The position numbers were made by a program, and so were the translations under genes. This document shows, one piece after another, positions 52,401 to 62,794 of a stretch of 64,000 nt of DNA (within the stretch, counting starts at the first letter, position 1; every line of letters begins with the position of its first letter). The DNA is taken from positions 186,001-250,000 of the forward strand of contig NZ_JACHBZ010000002.1 of NCBI RefSeq assembly GCF_014200575.1, given 5' to 3'. A model generated the notes under the pieces. The model saw nothing but the letters and a program-made list of their open reading frames with translations. It had not been told where the DNA came from and did no database searches. This DNA comes from Mucilaginibacter saanensis. Its GTDB lineage: Bacteria; Bacteroidota; Bacteroidia; Sphingobacteriales; Sphingobacteriaceae.

Positions 52401-55400
52401 ATGTTTGAAAATATCATTTCATTCTCTATAAAGAATAAAGTGGTTGTTGGTATCATGACCGTACTTTTAATAGCATGCGGTGTATACTCAGCAGTCACGC
52501 TCCCGCTTGATGCACAGCCCGATATTACCAATAATCAGGTACAGCTTATTACACAGGCGCCAAGTTTGGGCGCACAGGAAGTAGAACAATTTATTACCGC
52601 GCCAATAGAGCTGGCTATGGCTAACATTCCCAACATTGTTGAAAAGCGATCCATATCCCGCTCAGGTATATCGGTGATCACCCTGGTTTTTAAAGACGAA
52701 ACCGACATTTACTGGGCACGGCAGCAGGTGAGCCAGCAACTAAAAGAGGCAGAGGCTATTATACCGCCCGGGTTAGGCGAGCCTGTTTTAGCACCCATCA
52801 CCACCGGACTGGGCGAAATTTATCAGTATGTGATACATACTAAAAAAGGGTACGAAAATAAGTACTCGGCCACTGATCTGCGCACCCTGCAGGATTGGCT
52901 GGTACGCACCCAGTTGGCCGGCACACCCGGCGTTGCCGAAGTAAGCGGCTGGGGCGGCTATGTTAAACAATACGAGGTAGCCATTGATAATAACCGGCTC
53001 AATGCTTTAGGGCTTACTATTCCTGAAATTTATAATGCCTTGCAGCGCAATAATGAAAATACAGGCGGCTCCTATATTGAGCAGCAAAACAGTGCTTATT
53101 TCATCCGCGGGGAAGGGCAGGTGAAAACCCTGGATGATATTAAAAGGATCGTTGTGAAAAACACCGGGGGAAATCCAATTCTCATCAGGGATGTGGCAGT
53201 TGTGCAGTTTGGCGGAGCAACCCGTTATGGGGCAGTAACACGTAACGGCGATGGCGAAGTAGTGGCCGGTATCACCCTGATGCTGAAAGGCGAGAATTTT
53301 AATACCGTTATCAAAAACGTTAAAGAGCGTATGGCCACCATTCGTAAATCATTACCCGAAGGGGTGGTGATAGAACCGTTTATTGACCGTACTGAACTGG
53401 TTGGCCGCGCCATAGGCACAGTTCAAAAAAACCTGATGGAGGGTGCGCTTATCGTGATCTTTATCCTGATCCTGTTTTTAGGAAACTGGCGCGCGGGCCT
53501 GGTAGTAGCTTCTGTAATACCACTGGCTATGCTGTTTGCATTCAGCATGATGCGTTTGTTTGGTATATCGGGAAATTTGATGAGCCTGGGTGCAATTGAC
53601 TTTGGCTTAATTGTGGATGGTGCAGTTATTATTGTAGAGAGTGTGATTCACCATTTAACTACAGGCAATTATGGCAAGGAAGGTATTTTAAAACTCTCTA
53701 AACAACAAATGGATACCGAAGTTAAGAGCAGTGCGGGCAAGCTCATGAAGTCGGCGGCTTTTGGGCAAATCATTATCCTCATTGTTTATCTGCCTTTGCT
53801 ATCACTGGTTGGCATCGAAGGTAAAATGTTTAAGCCAATGGCTCAAACCGTGGCCTTTGCCATATTGGGTGCATTTATTCTTTCGCTAACCTATGTGCCA
53901 ATGGCCAGCGCGCTGTTCCTCAGCAAAAACACACAACATAAAATAAATATCTCCGACCGTTTGATGGGCTTTCTGCAGGCTGTTTATAGCAAGGTACTCA
54001 TCCGGGTTTTAAAGGTCAGGGTTATTATCGTAGCCCTTGTATTTATTGTTTTTAGTATTTCGATATGGGGATTTAGCCGCATGGGCGGTGAATTTATACC
54101 CACACTTGAAGAAGGTGATCTGACGGTTGAAATTTCTATGATGCAGGGTACCTCCTTATCAGAAGCGATTAAAACATTTAGTAAAGCCGAAAAAATCTTA
54201 AAGAATAAATTTCCTGAGTTGAAGCAGGCTGTTACCCGTATTGGCAGCTCAGAAATCCCTACCGACCCAATGCCTATGGAAAAAGGTGATATGATGCTGG
54301 CGATGAAACCCAAGGCAGAATGGACATCGGCCAAAAGCAAAGAGGAAATGATAACCAAAATGGAGGACGCCCTTGCCGTTATACCCGGCATTAATGTAGA
54401 GATAAGCCAACCGATGCAAATGCGTTTTAACGAACTCATGACCGGCATACGACAGGATGTAGCCATTAAAATATATGGTGATGACCTTGATGTTTTAACA
54501 GCCGAAGCCGATAAGATAGCCCGGATAATTAAACCCATATCCGGAGTAAGTGAACCCTATATAGAAAAGGTAAGCGGGTTGCCCCAAATAGCGGTTACCT
54601 ATAACCGCGATAAAACGGCACAATATGGCCTGAACATCAGCGATCTCAACATGATCCTTCGCACCGCTTTTGCAGGTAACACAGCGGGGGTAGTATTTGA
54701 AGGCGAGAGGCGTTTTGATTTGGTACTGAGGCTGCAGCGTAATTTAAGAGAAAATATCTCGGGCGTACAAAACCTGCTAATCCCCTTGCCATCGGGTAAC
54801 AAAATACCACTAAGCCAGGTTGCCGATATTACTTTTAAAGAAGCACCCGCACAGGTTTCACGCGAGGATGGTAAACGCCGCATTTATGTAGGGTTTAATG
54901 TAGTTAAGCGCGATGTTCAAACCACGGTTCAAGAGATACAAACCAAACTGGATCAGGAATTGAAACTACCAGCCGGATATTATTTGACCTATGGCGGCCA
55001 GTTTCAAAATTTACAGGCTGCCAAAACAAGGTTAGCTATAGCTGTACCCGCCGCGTTGTTACTTATTTTGTTATTGCTGTATGTCACCTTTCGCTCTGTT
55101 GGGGAAAGCCTGCTCATTTTTACCGCTGTGCCTTTAGCGGCTATTGGTGGTATTGCTGCCTTAATGCTGCGTAATATGCCATTCAGTATCTCGGCAGGGG
55201 TGGGATTTATTGCGTTGTTTGGCGTCGCCGTTTTAAATGGTATTGTGCTTATTGGGTATTTTAACCAGTTGAAAGAGGAAGGGGTTAACAATATTTATGA
55301 CCGCGTATTGCAGGGGACCAAAGTAAGGTTACGCCCGGTTTTGATGACCGCCTTTGTGGCTTCGCTGGGATTTTTACCTATGGCCTTATCATCAAGTGCG

Positions 55401-56780
55401 GGGGCCGAGGTGCAGCGGCCGCTGGCAACAGTTGTTATAGGCGGCCTTATCACTGCCACCTTTTTAACCTTGTTTGTGTTGCCTTGCTTATACATCATAT
55501 TTTCAGGTAAACAAGTAACTAACAGTAAGCTGCCCAAAGTATTAACAATTGTTTTGCTAATTGGAATATGCTCCCTTGGTGGGATAAAACCGGCCCATGC
55601 ACAAAACATAAAGCCGCTTACTTTAGATAGCGCCATAGCCATGGCAATAAAAAATAACCTGCAGTTAAAGGCGGCCGGGTTAAATGTTGCAAAAGCACGT
55701 GTGTTGCAGAAAACCGCCTTTGATTTGCCTAAATCCGAAATTATGGTTACGCAGGACCCTACCAGCGGCGGTAATATTGACAATGCCATTGGTATAACGC
55801 AAAGTTTTGCCTGGCCTGGGCTTTACGGTAATCAAAAAAAATTGCTGGTACAACAAACCCTGTTGGCCGAAAAATTGAGTAGTTTAACCCAAAATGAAAT
55901 AACCAGGGCAGTTAAAATGGCCTATTACAATTATTTGCAAAGTACCGAAACTTTAAGGATACTGGCCAGTCAGGATAGTGTTTACGGTGGTTTTATTAAA
56001 AAGGCTGAAGTGCGTTTTAAAACTGGTGAAACCTCCAACCTGGAACTGATTAACGCGCGAAACAAGTTTCAGGAGATACAGGCTTTAAAAATTGTAGCAG
56101 AAACCGATCTGCAAACGGTAACACTGAACCTGCAACAATTACTAAACGTTGATGACCCTGTCAGGCTGGCCGAAAATAATTTGACAGCCATTACCATTAC
56201 TGATAGTGCCCAGGAGGAGGTTTCTTCTAATCCGCAGGTAAATTATGAGCGCCAGAATATTGAAGTGGCCAATGCCCGTATCCGCGTGGAAAAATCAAAG
56301 AATCTGCCTGATTTCAGGGTAGGGTATAATCAGCAATTGCTGATTGGTGCATTTAATCCGGCTGCAATTAACCGCAGTTATTTCCCCGGTACCCGTATTG
56401 CCGGTATCCAGTTTGGTGTTGGGGTTCCGCTGTTTAGCGGCAGCGCCAATCGTGCCAGGGTAAAAGGCGAACAGATAGAAAGTCAGATAGCGCAAGCCAA
56501 TTTGCAGCACACACAATTGTTAATCAGCGTCCAGTACCAGCAAGAACTGCTTCAATATCGGAAATTCAGACAAATGCTGAACTATTATACAACCGGTGGC
56601 CTAAAGAATGCCAATGAGCAATTACGCATTGCGCAGGTGTCTTTTAACCTGGGCGAGATCGGTTACATGGAATATGTGGCCAATATATCGGCTGCTGTGC
56701 AAAGCAAACTTAATTACCTGGAAACGCTGGGCCGTTTAAATCAATCAGCTATTCAATTACAATTTTTAAAAGGAGAATAA
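52401..56780 (+). CDS. czcA: CzcA-type heavy-metal RND pump fused to a TolC-like outer-membrane factor
   Basis: A 1459-residue fusion. Residues about 1-1035 are an HME-RND proton-driven pump: start FENIISFSIKNKVVVGIMTV, and the helix-4 motif GAIDFGLIVDGAVIIVES, which matches the DFGx3DGx3VEN signature of Co/Zn/Cd (CzcA-like) and not Cu/Ag (CusA) pumps, with Ser for the final Asn. After a linker with an internal signal-like helix (VLTIVLLIGICSLGGIKPAHAQ) residues about 1065-1459 form a TolC-type outer-membrane efflux protein (LTLDSAIAMAIKNNLQLKAA, FKTGETSNLELINARNKF). The fusion puts two partners of the tripartite pump in one chain. The adaptor gene follows after three bases, so the three parts are made together. 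Confidence 0.93.
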   Translation: MFENIISFSIKNKVVVGIMTVLLIACGVYSAVTLPLDAQPDITNNQVQLITQAPSLGAQEVEQFITAPIELAMANIPNIVEKRSISRSGISVITLVFKDETDIYWARQQVSQQLKEAEAIIPPGLGEPVLAPITTGLGEIYQYVIHTKKGYENKYSATDLRTLQDWLVRTQLAGTPGVAEVSGWGGYVKQYEVAIDNNRLNALGLTIPEIYNALQRNNENTGGSYIEQQNSAYFIRGEGQVKTLDDIKRIVVKNTGGNPILIRDVAVVQFGGATRYGAVTRNGDGEVVAGITLMLKGENFNTVIKNVKERMATIRKSLPEGVVIEPFIDRTELVGRAIGTVQKNLMEGALIVIFILILFLGNWRAGLVVASVIPLAMLFAFSMMRLFGISGNLMSLGAIDFGLIVDGAVIIVESVIHHLTTGNYGKEGILKLSKQQMDTEVKSSAGKLMKSAAFGQIIILIVYLPLLSLVGIEGKMFKPMAQTVAFAILGAFILSLTYVPMASALFLSKNTQHKINISDRLMGFLQAVYSKVLIRVLKVRVIIVALVFIVFSISIWGFSRMGGEFIPTLEEGDLTVEISMMQGTSLSEAIKTFSKAEKILKNKFPELKQAVTRIGSSEIPTDPMPMEKGDMMLAMKPKAEWTSAKSKEEMITKMEDALAVIPGINVEISQPMQMRFNELMTGIRQDVAIKIYGDDLDVLTAEADKIARIIKPISGVSEPYIEKVSGLPQIAVTYNRDKTAQYGLNISDLNMILRTAFAGNTAGVVFEGERRFDLVLRLQRNLRENISGVQNLLIPLPSGNKIPLSQVADITFKEAPAQVSREDGKRRIYVGFNVVKRDVQTTVQEIQTKLDQELKLPAGYYLTYGGQFQNLQAAKTRLAIAVPAALLLILLLLYVTFRSVGESLLIFTAVPLAAIGGIAALMLRNMPFSISAGVGFIALFGVAVLNGIVLIGYFNQLKEEGVNNIYDRVLQGTKVRLRPVLMTAFVASLGFLPMALSSSAGAEVQRPLATVVIGGLITATFLTLFVLPCLYIIFSGKQVTNSKLPKVLTIVLLIGICSLGGIKPAHAQNIKPLTLDSAIAMAIKNNLQLKAAGLNVAKARVLQKTAFDLPKSEIMVTQDPTSGGNIDNAIGITQSFAWPGLYGNQKKLLVQQTLLAEKLSSLTQNEITRAVKMAYYNYLQSTETLRILASQDSVYGGFIKKAEVRFKTGETSNLELINARNKFQEIQALKIVAETDLQTVTLNLQQLLNVDDPVRLAENNLTAITITDSAQEEVSSNPQVNYERQNIEVANARIRVEKSKNLPDFRVGYNQQLLIGAFNPAAINRSYFPGTRIAGIQFGVGVPLFSGSANRARVKGEQIESQIAQANLQHTQLLISVQYQQELLQYRKFRQMLNYYTTGGLKNANEQLRIAQVSFNLGEIGYMEYVANISAAVQSKLNYLETLGRLNQSAIQLQFLKGE

Positions 56781-56783
56781 AAC

Positions 56784-57992
56784 ATGAACCATATAACATA
56801 TAAAAAGCTTTTGATGCCATTTATCGGATTATTATTAATTACCACAGGCTTACTATCCTGTTCTGGTGACGGTGCCAATAAACAGGATGATGATCAAAAG
56901 GACAGTAAACAGGAAGCTAAACAGAAAAATAGCGACATCATTGAGCTAACACTCCAACAAATGCAAGCCGTGGGCATAACCGTAGGGCCCATTGAGGAAA
57001 AAAATCTGACAACGGTTGTTAAGGCCAACGGGCAGTTGGCCGTACCGCCGCAAAATATGGCAAACGTGAGTATACTTTCGGGCGGTATTGTTCGCAATAT
57101 CAAAGTTTTTGAGGGGCAGCAGGTTCATAAGGGACAGATATTGGCTACCATTGAAAATCAGGAGCTGATCAAGATACAGCAAGATTACTTAGCAGCCAGA
57201 AATAATTTTACCTATATAGCCGCCGAATACCAGCGGCAAACACAACTGCAAGCCGCCGGCGCCGGTACGGGTAAATCTTTTCAGGCGGCACAGGCAACTT
57301 ATAATGCGGAGCAAGCCCGTATTAAAGCTTATGAAACTAATCTTCGGCAGTTAGGTGTTGTTCCCGGTCAAATATCTGGAGGTAATATTGTATCGTCATT
57401 CCCGGTTGTTTCGCCAATTGGCGGAACGGTGGGTACCATAAAGGCAACAACCGGCGCATTTGTACAACCCGGAACCGCGATAATGGAGGTTGTGGATAAT
57501 TCCAAGATCCACTGCGACCTTATTGTTTTTGAAAAAGATTTAAGTAAGGTAAAACCGGGTCAGCGGGTAAATTTTGAGCTCACTAATCAGAATAACCAAC
57601 AGATTAAGGGAAGGATAAGTGGTATTAATAAGTCTTTTGAAAATGAAAGTAAAGGTGTTATTGTACACGCTATTATTGAGAACTCCGATAAACTCAATTT
57701 AATACCGGGCATGTATGTAACGGCACTTATTAGCGTAGGAACCGGGAAGATGCCCGCTGTGCCTGTTGATGCAGTGATCAGTTCTACAGGCAAACAATAC
57801 ATCTATGTTGCCATGGAAAATAAAAAAGACAGTTTACAGAGCTTCAAAAAAACAGAGGTGGCTACAGGTGTAACCGAATTAGGGTACAGCAACATTAAAC
57901 AGTTAGTGCAATTGCCACCTAACACCAAGGTGATTACTAAAGGAGCATTTTACCTGCAATCCAAGGCCGCCGGCAGTACAGAAGAGGAATAA
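56784..57992 (+). CDS. czcB: RND efflux periplasmic adaptor (CzcB-type) lipoprotein
   Basis: A 402-residue membrane-fusion protein with lipobox TTGLLSC (Cys at about residue 26) followed by an acidic, lysine-rich linker. The order of the fold is visible: beta-barrel and lipoyl parts (NVSILSGGIVRNIKVFEGQQ, VHKGQILATIENQELIKIQQ), a helical hairpin (AARNNFTYIAAEYQRQTQLQ), the second lipoyl half (VVSPIGGTVGTIKATTGAFV) and a C-terminal barrel (VPVDAVISSTGKQYIYVAM). It links the CzcA pump to its outer-membrane duct. It starts three bases after the pump gene. No regulator is beside the operon. Confidence 0.93.
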   Translation: MNHITYKKLLMPFIGLLLITTGLLSCSGDGANKQDDDQKDSKQEAKQKNSDIIELTLQQMQAVGITVGPIEEKNLTTVVKANGQLAVPPQNMANVSILSGGIVRNIKVFEGQQVHKGQILATIENQELIKIQQDYLAARNNFTYIAAEYQRQTQLQAAGAGTGKSFQAAQATYNAEQARIKAYETNLRQLGVVPGQISGGNIVSSFPVVSPIGGTVGTIKATTGAFVQPGTAIMEVVDNSKIHCDLIVFEKDLSKVKPGQRVNFELTNQNNQQIKGRISGINKSFENESKGVIVHAIIENSDKLNLIPGMYVTALISVGTGKMPAVPVDAVISSTGKQYIYVAMENKKDSLQSFKKTEVATGVTELGYSNIKQLVQLPPNTKVITKGAFYLQSKAAGSTEEE

Positions 57993-58016
57993 ACCGTTAT
58001 TTATAAAAATAAAAAT

Positions 58017-58050
58017 CCCCGGTGCTTGGTCGCCAAACTTTCCACCGGGG
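58017..58050. terminator. Hairpin after the efflux operon
   Basis: CCCCGGTG (58017-58024) pairs with CACCGGGG (58043-58050), with a nested TTGG/CCAA stem in the loop. The T run follows only on the minus strand (ATTTTTATTTTT). On the plus strand it could still be a weak terminator for the adaptor gene 25 bases away. Confidence 0.6.
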
Positions 58051-58766
58051 CAATGTTAACTGATCCTTCAATCCATTAATCATTTAATCAAAACTAATAA
58101 TTCTTTATCAGGATTCAGAATAATTCCCCTGCTTAAAAAATTCCTGCAAAATCTTCAAAATCAGGTTTCATTATCAGGTTTATTGCCGGTATTGCAATAC
58201 GGTTTATTAGTATTAAACATAACACAAACGTTTGACTGAGGTACCAAAACACCTTGTCACAACTGTTTAGCATGTACACAAACAGATAAAAATATCCGGT
58301 ATGATACATATAAAGCATCAATATTTGATGCTTTACGCATAAAACTATTTTAGGGCTCCTGTTAGGAGATTAGTATATGTCTGATGTTTTAATCGCCTTC
58401 CAAGGCATATAGATATCAAAATACAGATATATGTATGACGTATGCTAAAAAATGAAACCATAGTACTAATTAGTTTCGTTTTGATTAAGAACAAACGTTT
58501 GCGCTGACTTTTATCCCCCTGAAGTTGGTGAAAACTACCGGAACAAACTACTTTCACGAAATCAATACCGGATGTTTTAACAAATAAAATTTCATTCAGG
58601 TATTAAATTATTTGACTCCGCCTTAACCTTTATAAGCAACACCCATTGAGCATGCCATTCAAAGGGAATAATAACAGGAAAAGTGCAGGGTCATACAACG
58701 GTTGATCAGCGCAGCGTCCTGATGATATAGCAACTTGAAATTTATTATTAACTATAAAACCTGTCA
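58051..58766. other. 716-base region without a supportable gene
   Basis: Two short minus-strand open frames here (58133-58321 and 58345-58557) lack codon bias, motifs and start context. The right half should hold the promoter of the GH35 operon. I found no tRNA, hairpin pair or repeat of note besides the hairpin at its left edge. Confidence 0.5.
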
Positions 58767-60575
58767 GTGAAAAAGCATCTCTTGTTATTATCTTTTCTCT
58801 TGTTGTCGGTGGTAACCTGTTTCGGGCAGGAAAAGCACATTTTTAGTTTAAGTAAAAATGATTTTTTGCTGGACGGGAAACCCTTTCAGATCATTAGCGG
58901 CGAAATGCATCCGGCCCGTATACCACGTGAATACTGGCGTAACCGTATCCAAATGGCCAAGGCTATGGGTTGCAATACTATTGCTGTTTATATATTCTGG
59001 AACTATCATGAAGCTACCCCCGGTGTTTTTGACTTTAAAACGGGCAACCATGATATAGCCGAATTTATAAGGATCTGTAAGCAGGAAGGGATGTGGGTAA
59101 TGCTGCGCCCGGGGCCTTATGTATGTGCCGAATGGGATTTTGGAGGACTACCCAGCTGGCTTTTAAAAACACCCGATATTAAGGTAAGATGTATGGATAG
59201 CCGCTACATGAGTGCGGTTACCCGTTATATAGCCAGGCTTTCGGCAGAGGTTAAACCTTTGCTTTGTACCAATGGCGGCCCTATTATCATGTCGCAAATT
59301 GAAAACGAATACGGCAGTTACGGTAATGATAAAGTGTACCTGGAAACTTTAAGGAAATTATGGTTGCAGAATGGCATTAACGTACCTTTTTATACAGCCG
59401 ATGGCGCCACTTCCTATATGCTTGAGGCGGGTAACATTGATGGTGCGGCTATTGGATTGGATAGTGGCAGCAGCGACGAAGATTTTGACCAGGCTACAAA
59501 ACGCAATCCTAATGTCCCGTCTTTCAGCAGCGAAACCTACCCAGGCTGGCTAACACACTGGAAAGAAAAATGGGCTAAGCCTGATACCGGCGGGTTAAAA
59601 AAGGAAATCACTTATTTGCTTAGTCATCACAAGTCGTTTAACTTGTATGTAATACATGGCGGAACAAACTTTTCCTTTACAGCAGGGGCCAACGCATTCT
59701 CGGCAATACAGTATCAGCCCGACCTTACCAGTTATGATTATGATGCGCCTATAAACGAGCAGGGGCAACCCACACCCAAGTATTATATGCTGCGTAACCT
59801 CATCAGTAAATATGTTAAATATAAAATTCCGGAAGTGCCCAAAGCGGTTGAGGCCATTAGTATCCCTCCGGTAACATTAACGCCACTAACCAGTATCTGG
59901 CAGCAACTCCCCAAGCCCCATCTGTCAGCACAGCCGCAGCCTATGGAATATTACGGCCAGGATCAGGGGCTGATGTTGTACCGTACGCAGCTGATAGGTC
60001 ATAAGAAAGGTACACTTACCATTACAGAGCCACATGACTATGCCATGGTATTTGTAGATGGGAAATTTATTGATACCGTTTATCGCGATGGCGGCAAATG
60101 GGATATTAAAATACCTGAAAGCAGCAGCAAAAATCCCGTACTGGATATTTTAGTAGAGGGTATGGGCCATATCAATTTTGCCCAGCATATTATTGACCGT
60201 AAAGGCATCACAGACTGGGTTACACTTAACGGCATGACCCTAATGAATTGGCAGATATTTCCCTTGCCTATGAATGAGCAGTTTATAAGCACATTAAAAG
60301 CAAAGCAACCCGGTAAAGACGATAATAAAGGATTGTTTTTTAAAGGAACTTTTGAACTGCCAAAAACAGGCGATACTTATTTTGACCTGAGCAATTATAG
60401 CAAGGGCGTTGTTTATGTAAATGGACATAACCTGGGCCGGTACTGGAATACCGGGCCGCAACAACGGTTATATTGCCCTGCTTCCTGGTTAAAAACAGGC
60501 CGGAATGAAATTGTTGTTTTTGATTTTCATCAAAACGAAGCTAAAACTATAAGCGGTAAAACTACACTGGAATAA
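58767..60575 (+). CDS. GH35 beta-galactosidase, secreted
   Basis: A 602-residue exo-beta-galactosidase. The start is GTG at 58767 (MKKHLLLLSF), the only position that keeps the signal peptide ending in TCFGQ. The barrel shows IISGEMHPARIPREYWRNRI, NTIAVYIFWNYHEATPGVFD, LRPGPYVCAEWDFGGLPSWL; the acid/base is Glu181 in SQIENEYGSYG and the nucleophile Glu256 in FSSETYPGWLTHW. Two C-terminal beta domains follow (YRTQLIGHKKGTLTITEPHD, GVVYVNGHNLGRYWNTGPQQ). The enzyme removes terminal beta-galactose. A sulfatase and a GH20 hexosaminidase follow on the same strand. Confidence 0.94.
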   Translation: MKKHLLLLSFLLLSVVTCFGQEKHIFSLSKNDFLLDGKPFQIISGEMHPARIPREYWRNRIQMAKAMGCNTIAVYIFWNYHEATPGVFDFKTGNHDIAEFIRICKQEGMWVMLRPGPYVCAEWDFGGLPSWLLKTPDIKVRCMDSRYMSAVTRYIARLSAEVKPLLCTNGGPIIMSQIENEYGSYGNDKVYLETLRKLWLQNGINVPFYTADGATSYMLEAGNIDGAAIGLDSGSSDEDFDQATKRNPNVPSFSSETYPGWLTHWKEKWAKPDTGGLKKEITYLLSHHKSFNLYVIHGGTNFSFTAGANAFSAIQYQPDLTSYDYDAPINEQGQPTPKYYMLRNLISKYVKYKIPEVPKAVEAISIPPVTLTPLTSIWQQLPKPHLSAQPQPMEYYGQDQGLMLYRTQLIGHKKGTLTITEPHDYAMVFVDGKFIDTVYRDGGKWDIKIPESSSKNPVLDILVEGMGHINFAQHIIDRKGITDWVTLNGMTLMNWQIFPLPMNEQFISTLKAKQPGKDDNKGLFFKGTFELPKTGDTYFDLSNYSKGVVYVNGHNLGRYWNTGPQQRLYCPASWLKTGRNEIVVFDFHQNEAKTISGKTTLE

Positions 60576-60645
60576 AAAATGCTGATAAACATTGGTTATA
60601 TTTCATACAGCAATAGCTGTTTTGCTAATAAAACCTATTTACATT

Positions 60646-62727
60646 ATGAAAAAAGCATACCTGGTTACCATCATTTTTTTTGCAGCGTTTTCCAATGTAT
60701 TAACTGTACAGGCGCAAAAAAAGCCCAATATTATTTTCATCCTTACTGATGATCAAGGATATGGTGATATCGGTGTGTTTTTTCAGCAACAAAGGCAAAA
60801 ATCTGGCAACAGGAGCCTGCCTTATGAGTTAACCCCCAACCTGGATAAGCTGGCAGCCAGGGGAGCAAGGTTTACCCAGCAATATTGTAATGCGCCGGTT
60901 TGCGCGCCATCAAGGGCATCCTTGTTAACAGGAGTAAACCAGGGTAACGCCAGTGTAAGGGATAACCAGTTCGATAAGGAAATAGAAAATAACCACACCA
61001 TTGCAACCGTATTAAAAACGGCTGGTTATACCACGGCTGCCATTGGTAAATGGGGTTTACAAGGCGTTAAGGAAGATGGTCCGGATTGGCCCGCGCATCC
61101 ACTAAAAAGAGGATTTGACAGTTTTTATGGTTATATGCGCCATGCTGACGGGCATGAGCATTATCCTGCAGAAGGGCTATACCGCGGTAAAAAACAAGTA
61201 TGGGATAATTATAAAAACGTAGCGGCTGGTTTAGATAAGTGTTATACCACTGACCTTTGGACATCCGCCGCAAAAAAATGGATAACGGATTATGAAAAAG
61301 GAGAAGATGCAAACAAGCCGTTCCTGATGTACCTGGCGTATGATTGCCCCCATGCGGTAATTGAGCTGCCGGCAAAACCTTATCCTGCTGGTGGAGGTTT
61401 AAAGGGAGGATTGCAATGGTTAGGCCAGCCCGGGCACATGATTAATACCGCCGAGGGTACTATTGATTCCTATATGTATCCGGAATATGCCAACGCTACT
61501 TATGATGACGATAACGATCCCAAAACACCGGAAAAAGCCTGGCCCGAAACCTATAAACGATATGCAACTGCAACCCGCAGGATAGATGACGCCGTAGACG
61601 ATATTATGCAGCTGCTTACCGATTTAAAGATTGATGACAACACGCTGGTGGTTTTTACTTCAGATAATGGCCCATCGATAGAGTCATATCTACCTGCTTC
61701 TTATGTGCCTAATCACCCAACCTTTTTTGGTAGCTATGGCCCATTTGATGGTATAAAAAGAGATTGCTGGGAAGGAGGCCTCCGTGTACCTACTATTGCC
61801 GCATGGAATGGGCATATTAATGCGGGTAAAATTATTAATACACCAAGTATGCTGTCAGACTGGATGGCAACCTTTGCAGATGCTGCCCAAATCCCGGTTC
61901 CCGCGCGTACGGATGGGGTATCTTTACTGCCAGCATTAACCGGCAAAGGCAAACAACAACCCGGTTTGGTTTATTCCGAATATTATGAAAGTGGCAAAAC
62001 TCCCGATTTTAAAGAATTTGAAGCAAGCCGGCGCGGACGAAAACGTGACCAAATGCAAATGATACGTATGGGTGATCTGGTTGGCGTACGCTATGCCATC
62101 ACCTCCGCTAACGACGATTTTGAAATATATAACGTAGTTAAAGACCCCAAAGAGGTGATTAACCTGGCTTTAAAGTCAGGATTTGAAGCCATACAGGCTC
62201 AAATGAAAACCAAGGTGCTGCAACTGCGTCATGCTGATAAGGAGGCGCCGCGCCCTTATGATAATGTTGCCATACCCGCAAGTCCAGCTGTGGGTAATAT
62301 ACAACCCGGTTTGAGCTGGAAATTTTACCAGGGAAATTTCCCTTGGGTTGTTTCTGAACAAAACCTGCATGCAGATGGAAAAGGCGTTTGCAGCAAACTA
62401 ACAGTATTAAAAACCGAAAATAAAGCGGGGTTGGTATGTTATGAGGGCTTTATTAAAATTCCCGCAGACGGCACTTACACATTCGCTTTACAGGCCACCG
62501 GAAAAGCTTACCTGCGCCTGCACGAGGCAACATTGATTGACGAAGATTTTGGGTACTTATCAGGTACAGAGCTGAGCCAAACGCTTAACTTGAAAGCAGG
62601 CTTGCACCCGGTAAAACTTTACTACCTCGTTTCGGCAAATACATTACCAGAAATACAACTCCGGTTAAAACCTGAAAATAGCGCCTGGGCAGATGTTTCG
62701 GATCTGGGTTTTTATCGTGCAAAATAG
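60646..62727 (+). CDS. Secreted type I sulfatase with C-terminal PA14-like domain
   Basis: A 693-residue sulfatase from the ATG at 60646; a TTG start at 60592 would put 18 residues ahead of the signal peptide, which ends in LTVQAQ. The catalytic Cys86 lies in APVCAPSRASLLTGVNQGN (CxPSR core), to be converted to formylglycine by an SMSase elsewhere. Metal and substrate motifs are NIIFILTDDQGYGDIG, AIGKWGLQGVKEDGPDW (GKW) and VVFTSDNGPSIESY, and the conserved end HNxWEGGxR-like part is GIKRDCWEGGLRVPT. Residues about 590-693 resemble a PA14/beta-sandwich domain (YEGFIKIPADGTYTFALQA). It removes sulfate esters so that the flanking GH35 and GH20 enzymes can act. Confidence 0.93.
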   Translation: MKKAYLVTIIFFAAFSNVLTVQAQKKPNIIFILTDDQGYGDIGVFFQQQRQKSGNRSLPYELTPNLDKLAARGARFTQQYCNAPVCAPSRASLLTGVNQGNASVRDNQFDKEIENNHTIATVLKTAGYTTAAIGKWGLQGVKEDGPDWPAHPLKRGFDSFYGYMRHADGHEHYPAEGLYRGKKQVWDNYKNVAAGLDKCYTTDLWTSAAKKWITDYEKGEDANKPFLMYLAYDCPHAVIELPAKPYPAGGGLKGGLQWLGQPGHMINTAEGTIDSYMYPEYANATYDDDNDPKTPEKAWPETYKRYATATRRIDDAVDDIMQLLTDLKIDDNTLVVFTSDNGPSIESYLPASYVPNHPTFFGSYGPFDGIKRDCWEGGLRVPTIAAWNGHINAGKIINTPSMLSDWMATFADAAQIPVPARTDGVSLLPALTGKGKQQPGLVYSEYYESGKTPDFKEFEASRRGRKRDQMQMIRMGDLVGVRYAITSANDDFEIYNVVKDPKEVINLALKSGFEAIQAQMKTKVLQLRHADKEAPRPYDNVAIPASPAVGNIQPGLSWKFYQGNFPWVVSEQNLHADGKGVCSKLTVLKTENKAGLVCYEGFIKIPADGTYTFALQATGKAYLRLHEATLIDEDFGYLSGTELSQTLNLKAGLHPVKLYYLVSANTLPEIQLRLKPENSAWADVSDLGFYRAK

Positions 62728-62794
62728 TATTACCCCGGTTTTAAATCCGGGCAACATTTATTGAATTAATTAAATATCACCATAGTAAATCTTT

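Noticed and set aside
52401..56780. CzcA and TolC as two genes with a missed stop
   Set aside because: The frame is continuous, the linker is in frame with conserved parts on both sides, and the fused form is a known arrangement in this phylum.
58133..58557. Two small minus-strand ORFs (62 and 70 residues)
   Set aside because: No motif, no start context and composition like the surrounding AT-rich DNA. Best left as intergenic.
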